Shown piece after piece: positions 10,977 to 23,652 of a stretch of 64,000 bases of DNA. The DNA comes from Proteles cristata cristata. Lineage: Eukaryota; Chordata; Mammalia; Carnivora; Hyaenidae. The stretch spans positions 2,956,501 to 3,020,500 of the forward strand of contig JAESUZ010000756.1 in the NCBI GenBank assembly GCA_017311185.1, given 5' to 3'. Position numbers and translations under genes: made by a program. The notes beneath the pieces were generated by a model. That model saw only the letters and a list, made by a program, of their open reading frames with translations. It made no database searches and was not told the origin of the DNA. Every line of letters starts with the position of its first letter. The stretch's first letter is position 1.

Positions 10977-11892
10977 AATAGAGAAATTTTGATTCACTGT
11001 CTTGGTCCAGACCTGTGAATCTTTTAAAAGCTCTCTGTGTGATTCTTTTGAAAACGGGGCTCAGACCACACTCGAGAAAAACTGGGCTAGTGTCTGGGCT
11101 TTACCTTTCCGAATTTTATTTTTTATGCCTGGGCTAGAAACTTGAGGTCTGTTTAGTCATCTTCCCTCAGGCAGTTTGCTTAATGTCATCTAGTCAATTG
11201 TATCCCCTGAAGAGCCTAATGTTTTTCCAGTTGTGTTTAAGATTTGGAATGAAGCCCAGATACACTGACAGTCCTTTGGCACCAGCTCCCAGTGAAACCA
11301 GCTTCCTTAGAAACATGGCAGCAGTGAGTCCAGAGACCTAGGCATTCCAGAAGCATAGAGGAGCAAAGCACTCCTGTCTTCATTGGGTAAGCTACACTGG
11401 GAATTCCCATGATGGGTGCCATGTATATGACTGGTAGGTTGAATGGGCATCTAGGTAGGATGAAGGGGGCCATCTCTTCTTACAACACAGTGTGGAAAAT
11501 TGAACAAAATGGTGGAAAGTCCTCATTGAAGCGACCTATGAACAAAATATGTCGCAAATCCTACAAAAGTCTTATAAGGCAATGGGGGACATAGGACGTT
11601 TTTGTAATCAAGTTGAAGGAGAGGGTACCTACACACAGATGAAATATAGCTATAGGAATTCAATAATCAAATAATGATATTGTTTAGTTGCCCTGATAAG
11701 GTAGGTTAATGGCCTGAGAAGCATTTTTTAGTGATAATATATTTTCTTTAAATATTTGGAAGTAAGAAGCTGTCATGAATTCATAAAAGAAATAATGCTT
11801 ACCCCCTAGGAGCTGTTGCTGTGAAAATGTATTACTTTCTAGCTTGTTCTCTCTTTGGTTTTATTGCCTATCAAAATAAAAAGAGAGGGATT
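10977..11892. other. Non-coding, nothing recognised
   Basis: I see no gene, RNA gene or confident repeat here. A short open stretch at 11237-11473 (minus) has no recognisable content. Confidence 0.5.
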
Positions 11893-12110
11893 AACGTTTG
11901 TTGAATGCTTATGATACGGCAAACAATAAGCTAGGTGCCTGTTGCATGCAATATCTCATTTTAATCTCTCACGGACGCACGGAGACTAGGATTATTATCA
12001 CTCATTAGAGAGGTAGAAACTAAGTGTGTGGACGTAAATGCACTGGGACATACCTTGGAGCACCACCCACGTAGTCAGTGAAAGACCTGGAGTTAGCCAG
12101 CTCATACCCC
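11893..12110 (+). repeat. MIR SINE fossil
   Basis: Shows TTGAATGCTTATGATACGGC, TCTCATTTTAATCTCTCACG and ATTAGAGAGGTAGAAACTAAG in MIR order. Confidence 0.75.
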
Positions 12111-15100
12111 TTCCCTAAAATCTGATACCTTCATTAATAGCTTCTTCAGTCACCCAGTATAGTTAACCCAGTGGATAGGTAGGTAGATTCAAAGAACCTG
12201 TCGTATTCTGTGACCAGAATAGGATATAGAACAGCATTGGAACTCTCTCACAAATCATTGACTTCAGTGGAAACTTTCCGCAAATATTCACTTTTTGCAC
12301 TATAAATAATGCACTCCATGAACTATCTGAGATGCTTAGGTTCTAACAGTGAACAAAATATTCAAATCTCTCTGTCCCCAGGGAGATCATATTCCAGTGG
12401 GAGGAGACTAACAAAATAAAATAAGCCCCACCAGTATGTAAATACACACTATAGAAAAAAAAAAAAAAAAACAAAGGGTGGCATCTGACAGGATCACAGC
12501 TTCCTGGTCAGCTTTTGACAACCAGAATTGCTACCTTGAACTGATTGAAGTCCAAGAGAAAGGAAAGATTCATGACATTTTAGTTCACCTCTTATACCCT
12601 TCCCAAATAAATAGGCATTCCTCATATTTGAAAAAGTGAAAATAACTCACGGGCTTTCTTCATTATCTCTATGAACCTCTAGGTTGAAAATCATTTTCCT
12701 GTTTTTCTCTTGTTTTCACTATTTTAAGTAGTCATAATGGCTCAGTTGTAAGAGAATCAGAGACGGAGATATAATATGGAGAGCAAACAAACAGAAAAGT
12801 GAAAATTCCAGAGTGGGTGGAATGCACATACATGCCTGAGGTAAGCCTCCCCTTCTCCACCCCCCTCCCCCCATTTTTTCTCCACTCATATATTGTCCTC
12901 TCTTCCCTTGATCAAGAAGATCCTATCCATGTTCAATGTGTGAAGACTATTGTATCAAGACACTGAACCAATTGAGTACACTCATCCAAGAACTCTAGGA
13001 CAATTATTTACTTTCAAGGATATGTATTTTCCAGAGGAACCTAACTCAGTCGCCTCTGGAGTGATAAAATCCCCGACTTGGAAAATTCTCTGGTCATGGA
13101 GTTACCACTCATATTTAGGGGAAAGTTTGTTGAAAGCTTCAACAGCCCCCGCAGGTAGGCTCTGTGGGGAGTCTGTGGAAGCCCACATCAGCAGCCATGC
13201 TATTAGTACAGATGGACTCAGAAAGAGTTAGATCAAGAGGACAACTAAAACAGGTGGGCTTTCTGGACTTGAAACCTTTGCATAAGAGCAGGAAAAGAAG
13301 TTGGGAAGCATCTTGTATCTTGGGTCCCCAAAGAATTTCCTCCTCTCACCCAGTGCTTGGAGGGCTCTGAGCCCCACCTCTTTCAGAGACTGGTCTTATC
13401 TCAAGAGTATTTCTTTAAGGATACATAAGGAATATAGAATGAGAGCTCAGAAAACTATACTCCATATGAAAGAAGAGAAATAAGCTGAATTTTTTCCCCC
13501 TTTAAGTCTCCTGTGGAGCAAAGGGACCTGATTAGCAGAAGGTAAATCAGAATAATTCAGTCTGTTTTACCATTTCCCTGTGGCCATCCTCCTAGGAGTG
13601 TTTGTCACTAGATGTTTTTGAAGAGCAGGCTCCCCTTGGACTCAGATCCCTTTCATCCCTCCCATACAAGGCTAGGTATGCTAAACGTGCTGGGGAAATG
13701 ACAGACGCACATCACTGGTGCCCCTCATATGCAAGGGTATAAGGCAAATGCAAGGTCTAGGTGGTATGTTTCTTCCTCTCTGATGCCTTTTCACTTGGGC
13801 AACATTAACGGGGCTGAATATATCCACACTTAAAACAAAACAAAGGCCAACCACAACAACAAAAAACAAAGTCTATCATTATTTGCATCACTAACCATTT
13901 CCTTCCCTGTACTTTACAGCTTTCAGGTTTTTTTCTCAAACATCTCAGTAGACCTACCTGCCCACCCTACCTCAACCCTCCTTCTTCCAGGTTCTTTGTT
14001 TTTTTTTTTTTTATCACACCTTTGATTTGCTATCATATTCACAAGTGCCCTCCCATATTCACTCCACTCCTTATGGATTTTAGCGGGTCCTACACAGATA
14101 GCTTGGCTACACTTACAAAGATTAAAAATGTACCAATCACAGTCAAATAAATTGCAAAACAGGTAGAATTTTCTATGTAGTAAGAGTGTGCATCATAGTT
14201 ACTGTATATGTGTGTGGGGAGAGGGAGGTAACTAATCACATATAATTTGACAGATATCACAATGACCTCAGTAGCATATATTTGTCTATGACAAATCTTA
14301 GAATATTTCTCTTTTCCTTGTTACAGGCCTAATGTTATAACCACCATTGATGGTAACAGATTTCCCTGATATCATGTCCACTGAGTCTTTACTTCATGCT
14401 TGTTGACTTTCTGGCACTGAAATGTATAAACAAATAGAAGACATGCCCTATTTTTCTAAAAGTTCTCTTTCATTCATGCCCCCTCTCTACCAGATCGCCT
14501 CCCCATATCAGCCATGTCCCCGTATCATACCAGCCATAACGCACACCACACCTTGATCTGAGAATCCTGGGAATCTGGCCAAGAGGCTGGCCTAAAGTTT
14601 CTACTAGAATTACTGCTCTCTGAGGCTTCCCACCTGGGGCACCTTTATTTGCTCTCTTTTGCCTCTGAGCAATGGAACCCCATTGAGGTGGGAAAAGGGA
14701 AAAGAAAAAAGACAGCAGATGTATTCAAGACCAGCTTATTCACCTCCATCCTCTAAGTGTCCAAATATGCTTGGATAAATAAAAGCTATAGCCAGAAGTT
14801 TTGCTTTTTTGACCTTCATACCTGAGTACCTGGAAGAAAAACTGCTATTAACTACCACCCTTAAATCATTCTGAGTGTGGCCTTCTGCTGAAGCCCTCAC
14901 CCCAAGCTGTAATTATTTCTTCTATCATAAAGGTTTCTCTGACCATCACTGTCTCCTCGTACTTTCCCCCTCTTGAAAGCTATACTTCCTGGAAGAAAGA
15001 AAACCTCTATGTGTGAGGGTGCAGAGGTTCTGTTTAAGGTAGCGTGAAGTTAAATTAGGTAGACAGCACCCTGAGCAAAAACAGAAAAGCAGCTCATGAA

Positions 15101-15164
15101 TTTCCAGGAAAAACACATGAAAAATATTGCTATGGAAGACCTGCTGAAGCTCAGAAAAGCTAAT
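12111..15164. other. Non-coding stretch with A-tracts
   Basis: No gene was recognised. 12290-12440 resembles the old dispersed repeat noted near 10165. A 19-base A-run lies at 12454-12472 and a T-run near 14000. 14870-14990 may be an L2 remnant (GGTTTCTCTGACCATCACTGTCTCC). Short open stretches at 12950-13231, 13164-13370 and 13681-13869 show no motif and are most likely chance. Confidence 0.45.
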
Positions 15165-15345
15165 GATTTTGCACTACATTTGCATAGCACTTTATCATTT
15201 ACAAAGTGTTTCCCCCTAATTACCCCCACGTAATTATTTCATCCAATGCAAGCATGATTATAATCCCTTAATAGATAAGAAAAGTGGGACTCTGAGAGGT
15301 TGAATGATGTGCTTAAGGTCCTATGGTACTAGATGAGACCAGTTA
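15165..15345 (+). repeat. MIR SINE fossil
   Basis: Reads TTTGCATAGCACTTTATCAT, TAATAGATAAGAAAAGTGGG and CTCTGAGAGGTTGAATGATG. Downstream is an A-run near 15389-15404. Confidence 0.75.
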
Positions 15346-15947
15346 CATCATTTGCAGGGCCCCAAGCAAAATGATGAGGTCTCTTGTTAAAAAAAAAAAA
15401 AAAATCTAAGAATTTCAAGATGGTAACAGGGCAACATCAAACTAAGCATGGGGCTCTTCTATGTGTGGACCTGTGTGACTGCACAAGTCACATTCATGAA
15501 GCCAGCCCTGCTATTGGATGGAAGTGAGCCATGATTCAACCTTAGATCTTTGAAGCCCACATCCATCTGTCCATCTAGTCATTAAACTCCACCATGTCAG
15601 GATTCTGCTCAGTGCCCAGCCTCCACCCATCTGCATGGTGTTGCACATGCACTACTTCCTAATTCCTTTCCTACTATAAACCCAGGGCTTAGAGTAAATA
15701 ACCATGGCAGTCACTTGTCTTTCCAAAGTTCTATGATCTTTTCCTTCTAGATCCTTGAGCTCTTGTGGGCAACCACCTCTACAATGATTCTGAGAATGCA
15801 TGGGGGAAAAAATGTCTCGTGGATACATTTCTTTGTATTTTAAAACTGTGAATCTTATCTTCCATTCTTTTACAGTCCCACATCTCATACCCATCTCCCC
15901 CTCCTATCTTGGTTTAATGTGCTATTTTAAGCCTTATCATTTGGAAA

Positions 15948-16062
15948 TGGGGAAAAAAAAAAGGAAAGAGAAAGAGAGAGGAGAGAGGGAGGGATGGAAA
16001 GAAGGAGAGAGGGAAAGAAAAAAAAAAGAAAGGAAGGAAAGAAATAGAAAGAAAGAAAAGAA
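15948..16062. repeat. Near-pure purine tract (GGAAA/GAGA-rich)
   Basis: About 115 bp of almost uninterrupted A and G on the plus strand, with T only at a couple of positions. It mixes AAAG, GAGA and GGAAGG motifs. Open frames through it are repeat shadows (Lys/Glu/Arg-rich or Phe/Ser/Leu-rich). Confidence 0.9.
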
Positions 16063-16995
16063 GCCCTAGAAGGCTCATGCTGGGCAGATGGCTCCAGACC
16101 TTTACTTCTACTCTATTATCAGCAGATTTCACTCCAGGGATGTTCCACTCTGCAATTTGTATGGCAAAGACACTTTTTTGAAACCAAACTGGTTATTATT
16201 GTGGAGGTTCCTGCCTCAAGCAACGGTCTGGATGTTTCTCTCCCTGAAATCTGAACATATTCATCAAACTGTGCTGCGCTCCTGGACTTGCAATTAATCA
16301 TGGCTCATTTCAAGCTTTGTTAATTAATACCAAGGCCAGGGACCCAGTGGAGGCCCCAAATTCAATCTACAGTGTTTTAAATTATTATAATCTACTAGAG
16401 GAAGAGTTGTTGGATTTTAAAGAAGCTTTTTTTTTTTTTAATTCCAATACTGCATTGCCAAGAAATTAAAAGGAATAGTATGATAGTCCTGGTGAAGGTG
16501 CTACCCTGAAATAGCCTCATTTTGCTGCTGCGAGGTGACATCTGGCCAGCAGAGGGAGTAGAATGGAGCCAGAAGCCCCCTGTTTTCCAGAGCTAAACAG
16601 AGTTAATGATTTAAAGATGGAGAAAGAAAACCAAACAGAGACCACCAGGCAGCTTCTGGTAATGACAGAATCAGCCTGCATGAGGGGCACCCAGTGGAAT
16701 TCAGTTTGGTGAAACTGGAAAGAAACAGTCTCTCTTTTTCTCACCTTTGAGCTATTAAAGCAGTATGATCCCAAAGGAATAAGGGAACAGTGTACCAGAA
16801 ATTATGCTCAGCGACTCATGAGGCTGAGATTACTTTGCCTTCTGTGCTTTGCTTTCTTGGGTTGTGCTCTGCAGCAAGGTGGACACTTCTGTTTCTGAGG
16901 GGTGTTTTTCACGATGCAAACATTTGTTGCAGCGCTACCCAGCCGTAATTTCGACATTGCTTCCTACTAGTGCTTCATGTGTTAGTGCAAGTGTT
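16063..16995. other. Non-coding, nothing recognised
   Basis: There is no confident gene or repeat. A T-run lies at about 16428-16440. Confidence 0.5.
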
Positions 16996-17012
16996 CAAAA
17001 ATTGTGGTTTTC

Positions 17013-17222
17013 TTTTTTTTTTATGTTTTATTTATTTCTGAGAGAGACAGCATGAGCAGGGGAGGGGCAAAGAGAGAGAGGGAGACACAGAATCTGAAAC
17101 AGGCTACAGGCTCTGAGCTAGCTGTCAGCACAGAGCCCGACACGGGGCTCGAACTCGCAAACAGGAAGATCATGACCTGAGCCGAAGTCCGACACTTAAC
17201 CGACTGAGCCACCTAGGCGCCC
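17013..17222 (-). mobile_element. Felid SINE, antisense, full-length
   Basis: A perfect 17-bp target duplication, CAAAAATTGTGGTTTTC, lies at 16996-17012 and 17223-17239. Head complement GAGCCACCTAGGCGCCCC; tail complement TTTTATTTATTTCTGAGAG. Confidence 0.95.
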
Positions 17223-17382
17223 CAAAAATTGTGGTTTTCAAATGCAACTTAAGAGGGTAAATGATCTCCGGTTATTAATACAACAACCCCAAAATGTTCC
17301 AGAAAAATATAGGATTTATGCAGAAATAAGTATTTACTCTATAAGGCCTCCAGAGGAATCATTTCCTACCATGCTCAGCCCA

Positions 17383-17620
17383 TGGCACACCTGGGTGGCT
17401 CAGTCGGTTAAGCATCCGGCTTCGGCTCAGGTCAAGATCTCACGGTTTGTGAGTTTGAGCCATGTGTTGGGCTCTGTGCTGACAGTTCAGAGCCTGGAGC
17501 CTGTTTCAGATTCTGTGTCTCCCTCTCTCTCTGACCCTCCCCTGCTCTTGCTCTGTCTCTCTCTCTCTCTCAAAAATAAATAAACATTAACAAAATTTAA
17601 AAAATAAAAAAAATAATAAA
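17383..17620 (+). mobile_element. Felid SINE, full-length
   Basis: Target duplication ATGCTCAGCCCA (17371-17382) / ATGCTTAGCCCA (17621-17632). Contains GGTGGCTCAGTCGGTTAAGC, a CT-rich block and an AAAATAAATAAACATTAAC tail. Confidence 0.93.
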
Positions 17621-17689
17621 ATGCTTAGCCCAGCTATATTAATTAACCTTTTTGCGACTGAACCTTCAGGACTGTTTTCTCACACTCCC

Positions 17690-18175
17690 TGTCTCACTCT
17701 GCCATTCCAAAGCCCCTGAAACTCCAAACACCTTGACTTTTATCTGAGACTCTGTACATGATACCCCCTTGGACTTGACTCCTGTCCAGATCCTATTCAT
17801 ACTTTAAGACCCAACACAAAATTCACCCATTAACTTTGGAGTCTTCTCTGTTTCCTGCAAGAGCTCCTATTCAAAGATTGCACACATTTGGGTACATATT
17901 TGTCCATATTCCACAGCTTTCTAAATAATAGGAATACATTTTCTTTACTATACATGTGTAGATTCATATAATAAATTATGATAGATAGCAAGTAGGTAAA
18001 TCGATATAAAGATAATAGGTCTCTACCTCCAGGCTTTAAGGATGCCTGAGAGTGGTGTCCTTACTGCTGTTTTTTGTTTTGTTTTGTTTTGTTTTTTAAT
18101 ATACTCAGCCCCCAGGACAGTGTCTGTGATATAGTACGTGTTTGCTACATATTACTTGAATGAATCACTTGAGTG
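17690..18175 (+). repeat. L2 LINE 3' end fossil
   Basis: It follows the L2 3' end in order: short C-rich text with TTTGGAGTCTTCTCTG, then CCAGGACAGTGTCTGTGATA, then GTACGTGTTTGCTACATATT and TTGAATGAATCA. A (TTTTG)n stretch at 18070-18097 interrupts it. Confidence 0.65.
18070..18097. repeat. (TTTTG)n microsatellite
   Basis: Runs of TTTTG between 18070 and 18097. Confidence 0.85.
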
Positions 18176-19740
18176 AATAAGTAGAGGTCAGTCCAGGTCT
18201 AGTCTTATTTTATAAAAGGAAACTGAAGCATCAATAGGGCAAGTTACTTGTCTAAAGTAACACAATTAATTAATCAAATATATTTGGCATAATTCCATGC
18301 CACAAAGTGCTCATTTCTAAAGGTAGACAGTGGCAGACAAAGGTCAGTTCTCCAGGCAGAGAACATAATCTGCAAGGAACCACACACTCACACGTGTGGG
18401 GCTGGGCAGGGAAAAGGCATGCAGAACACTTCAGTCACCATGAGTGGGTGATACGCAGAACCACACTGAGCCCAACAGAACCCAGTAGAGCCCCAAATTA
18501 GTCTATCTGGGAGGTGCCGTTCAATTTAAGAGTGACTGTAGCCATGGAACTCTCTTAGATAGGTTCAACGCTCTCAGCTATAGGGCTAATGACTCGTGTC
18601 TCTGCCCTCCCCATTTTGACACTCAGGGAGAACAGTTCAGAGATTCAGATTAAAACAGCAACAACAACAACCTACTCCAAACTGAGGTATTATTTCCACA
18701 AGCAAATACCCACAAATATTTTCCAGAGGAGGAGATGGGCCAGTCCATTGGGCTCATGGCTATGCTCTCAAATCCAAATCCAAACATTTGCTAGGAGCCA
18801 AGAGCAGAATTTCCTGCTGTAAGACAAAATCCCGATGTTTTCAAAGACACTGACCATAACTTGCAAAAGAAAAGCTGACTGGAGAGAGAAGAGAAGAAAG
18901 AAGCAGGAAGCACGATTCCAGTGATAGATGCTACCTGGCCTTACATCAATGTCAAAGATGTACCAGCAACTGGAAGGGGCTGGGGACTCTCTACTGAGTC
19001 TGAGATGTCAAGGGCACGTAATGATGTGGTTCAATGTGGGCAGATCTTCCTGTCATCCAAAGGAAGTCAAAAACCCAGATATTTGTGTGTTCTGTTTTGA
19101 TTTTTTTAACAGTCGACACCGATTTCTCTGTATGAGGCAACCCCAGAATAATACATGTCTGTAGGCCAAGCTTGTTCTGTGAACTGCAGATGTCTGACGC
19201 TAGCCTTAAATCTACATGCACCTAGAGGAGGTTGGTATGGGAGCCTGGAGAAGGAAATCCCATCTCTAAGAAACTTTTGGAGGACGGTGGATGTCAATGG
19301 GCTCAGAATATATATATTTTTACTTGAGCAATTTAGGAATTCATAGAATTGTATCTACATTCTGCCCCAAAATAACTCTGCCTCAGGACAATAGGCCAAA
19401 CCATACATGCTGCATTTCTGAGACGGTCCCAGTTTAAAATTATCTTATTTTAAGTCAATTCGTGTAACAGTGTGCCCTGATTTGGGAGTTGGGAAATACA
19501 GTGACAATAGCCTTTGCCCTGTTGCTAGAAATGTGATCACAGTTATGATAGAACAGATTTCCGTGACAGGAGACTCTGCTTCTTCAAGAGCAAATGCTCT
19601 CTTCCACTGTTCTGCAAGGAGATCACGGCCATCTCCCTCTCTCAGGGATTCCCAACACCCTGGAATTTTGCAAGGTGGCAGTTTTCCAAATAGGGTAGAT
19701 GGCCAGGGATCAAGCCAAGTCTCCTAATATAGAGGGCTGC
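18176..19740. other. Non-coding; MIR-like bit near 18200
   Basis: 18185-18275 (GGAAACTGAAGCATCAATAG, AAGTTACTTGTCTAAAGTAA) looks like the 3' half of a MIR. Nothing else was recognised. The open stretches are short and without motifs. Confidence 0.45.
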
Positions 19741-20860
19741 TGGGTAGTCGCTCTGAGAGGTGGTGTTTGCTGTTGATGGGAAGCCCTCCCAGCTCTCTGG
19801 CGGGCACTGAGAGGTGGTGGCCAGCAGTGGTGTGGGAGCTGACGCAGCCTGTCTCCATGGCGGCCTTCAGACGGTAGCTCCACTCCACATAGCATCCGGG
19901 CATTCAGCCAATGCTGCTCCCAGCCCAGCCCTCTCCTCCTCAACAATACTGAACCCACTCCTCATCATTTCTCCTATACCCCTCTTCCTCCTCTAACCCA
20001 GGGGACCCTCTGGTTTCGTTAATGGGAGTAATTGGAAAGGAACCTTTCCTTCCCAATTTGATTGGGAATCCCAATCTGATTCTAGATACTTCCTCAGAGA
20101 AGGCAACGTTCCCGCTCAAACGTAACACTTATGCTTCCCAGACAGTAATATAATCTGCTTCAAGATTTGGGCCTTTGAAAACGCCACAATTCAGAGACTC
20201 ATAGGCCATTCCCTGCCATCTGCCCTGTCCCACCCTTGCCCGAGGCAAATCCAAACTTGCATAACTGCTTAACCTGAAAGTTCTGTGAGTAAAATACTGT
20301 GAACGCACAAACTCCATGAGCGGTCTGGGAACTGACAATACGGTCTTCCGTCAGGCAGGACCAAGCCCTGCCCCCACCATGCAAACAAAACCGGTTCCAA
20401 GACCTCCGGAATTCACCTCAGCAAATCTCCAAACAAACCTTTGATTGAGTTTGTCACTGACTGTGGAAAAGGAAGGCTTGCTAAAACCCAGCAGGATGAG
20501 GGAGGAGAGGAGGGTGGGAGAGACGGGGAAAGGCAGCACTGAGCCCAGTCATCAGCAAAGGGCCTTCACAGGCACAGCCTGGGGTGGGGGCGGAGGGTGG
20601 GTGTGGGGGGGGCGATTGCTTTTGCTTCCTGACTGGCTCCCTCCTGATGTGGAGGGTCTCGTACAAATCCTACCTTCTCTTCTAAGCTCCTTTACCCCTG
20701 GAGCCTCACGCAGTGTCTGGAGAAAAAGCAGCTGCTGTGTAAAGAAAACAACAAGTCAGGGAAGAGAGCACAGAACAGCGAGCTCTTTGAGGACATATTA
20801 AAGATTTCACCGAGCGCAGTCAACATCCAGCATCACTGCCTTTGGTCCTTGTCAACGCCT
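19741..20860. other. Relatively G+C-rich non-coding segment
   Basis: G+C and CpG content rise compared with the flanks (for example GCATCCGGGC, ACCTCCGGAATTC, GGGGGCGGAGGG, CACCGAGCGCAG). It is nearly free of recent repeats. Open stretches (118 codons at 20445-20801 plus; 82 codons at 19710-19958 minus) carry no motif I know. It could be regulatory or an unannotated transcript end; the sequence alone does not decide. Confidence 0.3.
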
Positions 20861-21178
20861 GGGTCCCCCACCCCACACAAATACAACAGGCGTGTCCAGT
20901 AAAGAGGCTCCAGAGTGAAGGCTAGGAATTGCAACCTTTATTTGAAGAAATAAATGAAGGCTCACCTCACTCAAAAAATTCTCTTCTCGCCTACCTGAAA
21001 ATCTGACCATTGAAAGGGCACTGCTTTGGGATGTGATGCCTGTCTCCATGTCTCCCTGTTAAAAATGCAGGTCATTATGGGGTACAGTGGGGCAAGCACA
21101 TTCACCCAGGAGAGCCACATACATTTATACATGTATCTATACATACTCCACACATAATATATATGTACAGGTATATTT

Positions 21179-21208
21179 GTGTGTGTGTGCGCGCGCGCGT
21201 GCGAGCGC
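21179..21208. repeat. Alternating TG/CG tract
   Basis: (TG)n runs directly into (CG)n and GCGAGCGC, giving about 30 bp of alternating pyrimidine/purine sequence with an uninterrupted CG core. Confidence 0.9.
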
Positions 21209-21364
21209 TAAGAGACACAATAAGAACCCAACATTCTCCTGCCTCCCAGACGCTTACAACCTAAAAGCAAAGTGTACTTACATAAGTAATACATATTAAC
21301 ATTTATAAAGTACAAACTATATTGTACTTTCAGATCTTGTTTGTAACAAGGAGACAAGGGATCT

Positions 21365-21540
21365 GAGTTTAGAATCCAAACTTAGGTCTGAATCCCAGCT
21401 TTTCCTCTTACCAGTAGCTACGCAAACTGGGACAACTCATTCGATCTTCTAAACTCCTTAGAAAAGTCCCTGGCAGAGAATAAACTCTCCATAAATGGTA
21501 CTTACTTGTATTGTTTAGTATTATTACCATTACCATTATT
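21365..21540 (+). repeat. MIR SINE fossil
   Basis: Reads TCTGAATCCCAGCTTTTCCT, AACTGGGACAACTCATTCGA and TATTACCATTACCATTATT in MIR order. Confidence 0.7.
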
Positions 21541-22651
21541 GCTTTCATTATGAAGTGGAGGAGAAGTGCATGCTGTACACAGCTGTGTACCTCCCCAAAG
21601 CATTCTGCCAACGCCAACCTGTCCCAATATTTACTAATTTGCATGGTCTCTCACGTTAATAGTACCCTAACTGGATTCCATGCTTGCAGTCTCTTTTCCT
21701 TCTCATCTATGCTGCACACTGTTTCCAAAGTTATCTTTCTGAAATAGAAATCTCTTTGCCATGTCAATCCACTTCTCAAAAACCTCCAAAAACTCCCTTA
21801 TGCCTATAGAATAAATTCTAGCCTCAGTGGGGGGCTCTTGAGAAAACTGTTAGCCTTGGAAAGGGAGGAGAAAGGATAGAGAGAAGACAGGGGCATGGCT
21901 AAACTTAGGTTTTCACTTTTATAACTTTGAAATGTTTTTTATTATTAATACTCTGGAATAAAGAAGACAATGACTGAAGTACACCCATGAATATTTTCAC
22001 TAATCCATTCAATTGTGATTTATTGAGCACATAAATATGTACTATATACTGGAGATACGGCAGTGAGAAAGACGAAAAATTGTCCTGCTTTCATGGGACT
22101 TACATTCTATTGGGGAATGGAGACAAAAACTGACACATAAATAGATAAGATGATGGAAAAAGATGACAAAATCCAAGCTGAGGGCTCATCATCCTTCTAA
22201 AGTTCCGGACTCAGGCACAACCTATGTGTCCAGGCATTGATCCGAGCGGACACAAGAGATGAAATGTGTTTTTCCTATTTCGCCATGATTTGTATTCTTT
22301 TTCTCCCATAGAATCAGTTCTTCAGTGCCTGAGCCAATTCCAGTTCTCTGAAGCATAGCTGCACATTGTTAAGCATGTGCGCATGGGTGCACGTGCTCAT
22401 GAGTGTGCATTGGTGGAAATCCTTCCTGAAAATGGGAATAGCAGCTAACTCAGCACTGCCTGCGACCTTAGAGGAGGATCCTTATGGCAGTGCCTTATTC
22501 ATGACTTCCTAAGCTAGATAAATCACTCTTCCCTTCTCCTCAAGTGCCCTGAAGTCTCTGCCTCAGGCCACAGTTTCTTTAACCTGCCCCTCATTCAGCT
22601 GCTTTAGTCAGTCTTTCCCAGCTTCAGCAATGCCCTTTGGGACATCAAAAA
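21541..22651. other. Non-coding with old repeats
   Basis: 21640-21830 (CTGAAATAGAAATCTCTTTG, CCTCCAAAAACTCCCTTATG) may be an internal L2 part. 22000-22170 (TTTATTGAGCACATAAATAT, GGGACTTACATTCTATTGGG) belongs to the old unassigned dispersed repeat. The rest is unassigned. Confidence 0.45.
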
Positions 22652-22662
22652 CTCCCAGAGAT

Positions 22663-23640
22663 CCATTCATCCATTGATGGACACTTAGGCTCTTTCCATG
22701 TTTTGGCTATTGTTGAGAGTGCTGCTATGAACATTGGGGTACATGTGCTCCTATGCATCAGCACTCCTATATCCCTTGGGTAAATTCCTAGCAGTGCTAT
22801 TGCTGGGTCATAGGGAGTTCTATTGTTAATTTTTTGAGGAATCTCCACACTGTTTTCCAGAGGGGCTGCACCAGTTTACATTCCCACCAACAGTGTAGGA
22901 GGGTGCCCGTTTCTCCACATCCTCGCCAGCATCTAGAGTTCTCTGATTTGCTCATTTTAGCCACTCTGACTGGCGTGAGGTGGTATCTCAGTGTGGTTTT
23001 GATTTGTATTTCCCTGATGAGGAGGGATGCTGAGCATCGTTTCATGTGGCTGTTGGCCATCTGGATGTCCTCTCTGGAGAAGTGTCTGTTCATATCTTCT
23101 GCCCATTTCTTCACTGGATTGTCTGTTTTTTTGGGTGTGGAGTTTGGTGAGTTCCTTATAGATTTTGGATATTAACCCTTTATCTGATATGTCATTTACA
23201 ACTATCTTTTCCCATTCCGTCGGTTGCCTATTGGTTTTATGGATTGTTGCCTTTGTTGTGCAGAAGGTTTTTATCTTGATGAGGTCTGAATAGTTTATTT
23301 TTGTTCTTGATTCTTTTGCTTCTGGGGATGTGTCAAGTAAGAAATTGCTGCGGTGGAGGTCAAGGAAGTCATTTCCTGCTTTCTCCTCTAAGGTTTTGAT
23401 GGTTTCCTGCCTCACGTTCAAGTCCTTTATCCATTTTGAGTTTATTTTTGTGTATGGTGTGAGGAAATGATCTAGTTTCATTCTTCTGCATGTTGCTGTC
23501 CAGTTCTCCCAGCACCATCTGTTAAAGAGGCTGTCTTTTTTCCATTAGATACTCTTTCCTGCTTCGTCAAAGATTAGTTGGCTGTATACTTTTGGGTCCA
23601 ATTCTGAGATCTCAATTCTATTCCAGTTGTCTATGTGTCT
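22663..23640 (-). pseudogene. L1 ORF2 C-terminal part, inverted segment
   Basis: A 174-codon frame on the minus strand (23481-22957) reads [38 protein letters not shown] and QPTEWEKI...[16 protein letters not shown]. These are the conserved post-reverse-transcriptase text of mammalian L1 ORF2p. A frame shift leads to 23114-22797 with [15 protein letters not shown]...[13 protein letters not shown] and the Cys/His-containing [19 protein letters not shown], followed by IAKTWKEPKCPSMDEW in another frame. ORF2p supplies the endonuclease and reverse transcriptase of L1. This fragment holds only the C-terminal third and has frameshifts. Confidence 0.92.
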
Positions 23641-23652
23641 GTTTTTGTGCCA

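Noticed and set aside
15800..16132. Open frames rich in Lys/Arg/Glu (plus) and Pro/Phe/Ser/Leu (minus)
   Set aside because: They are shadows of the homopurine tract.
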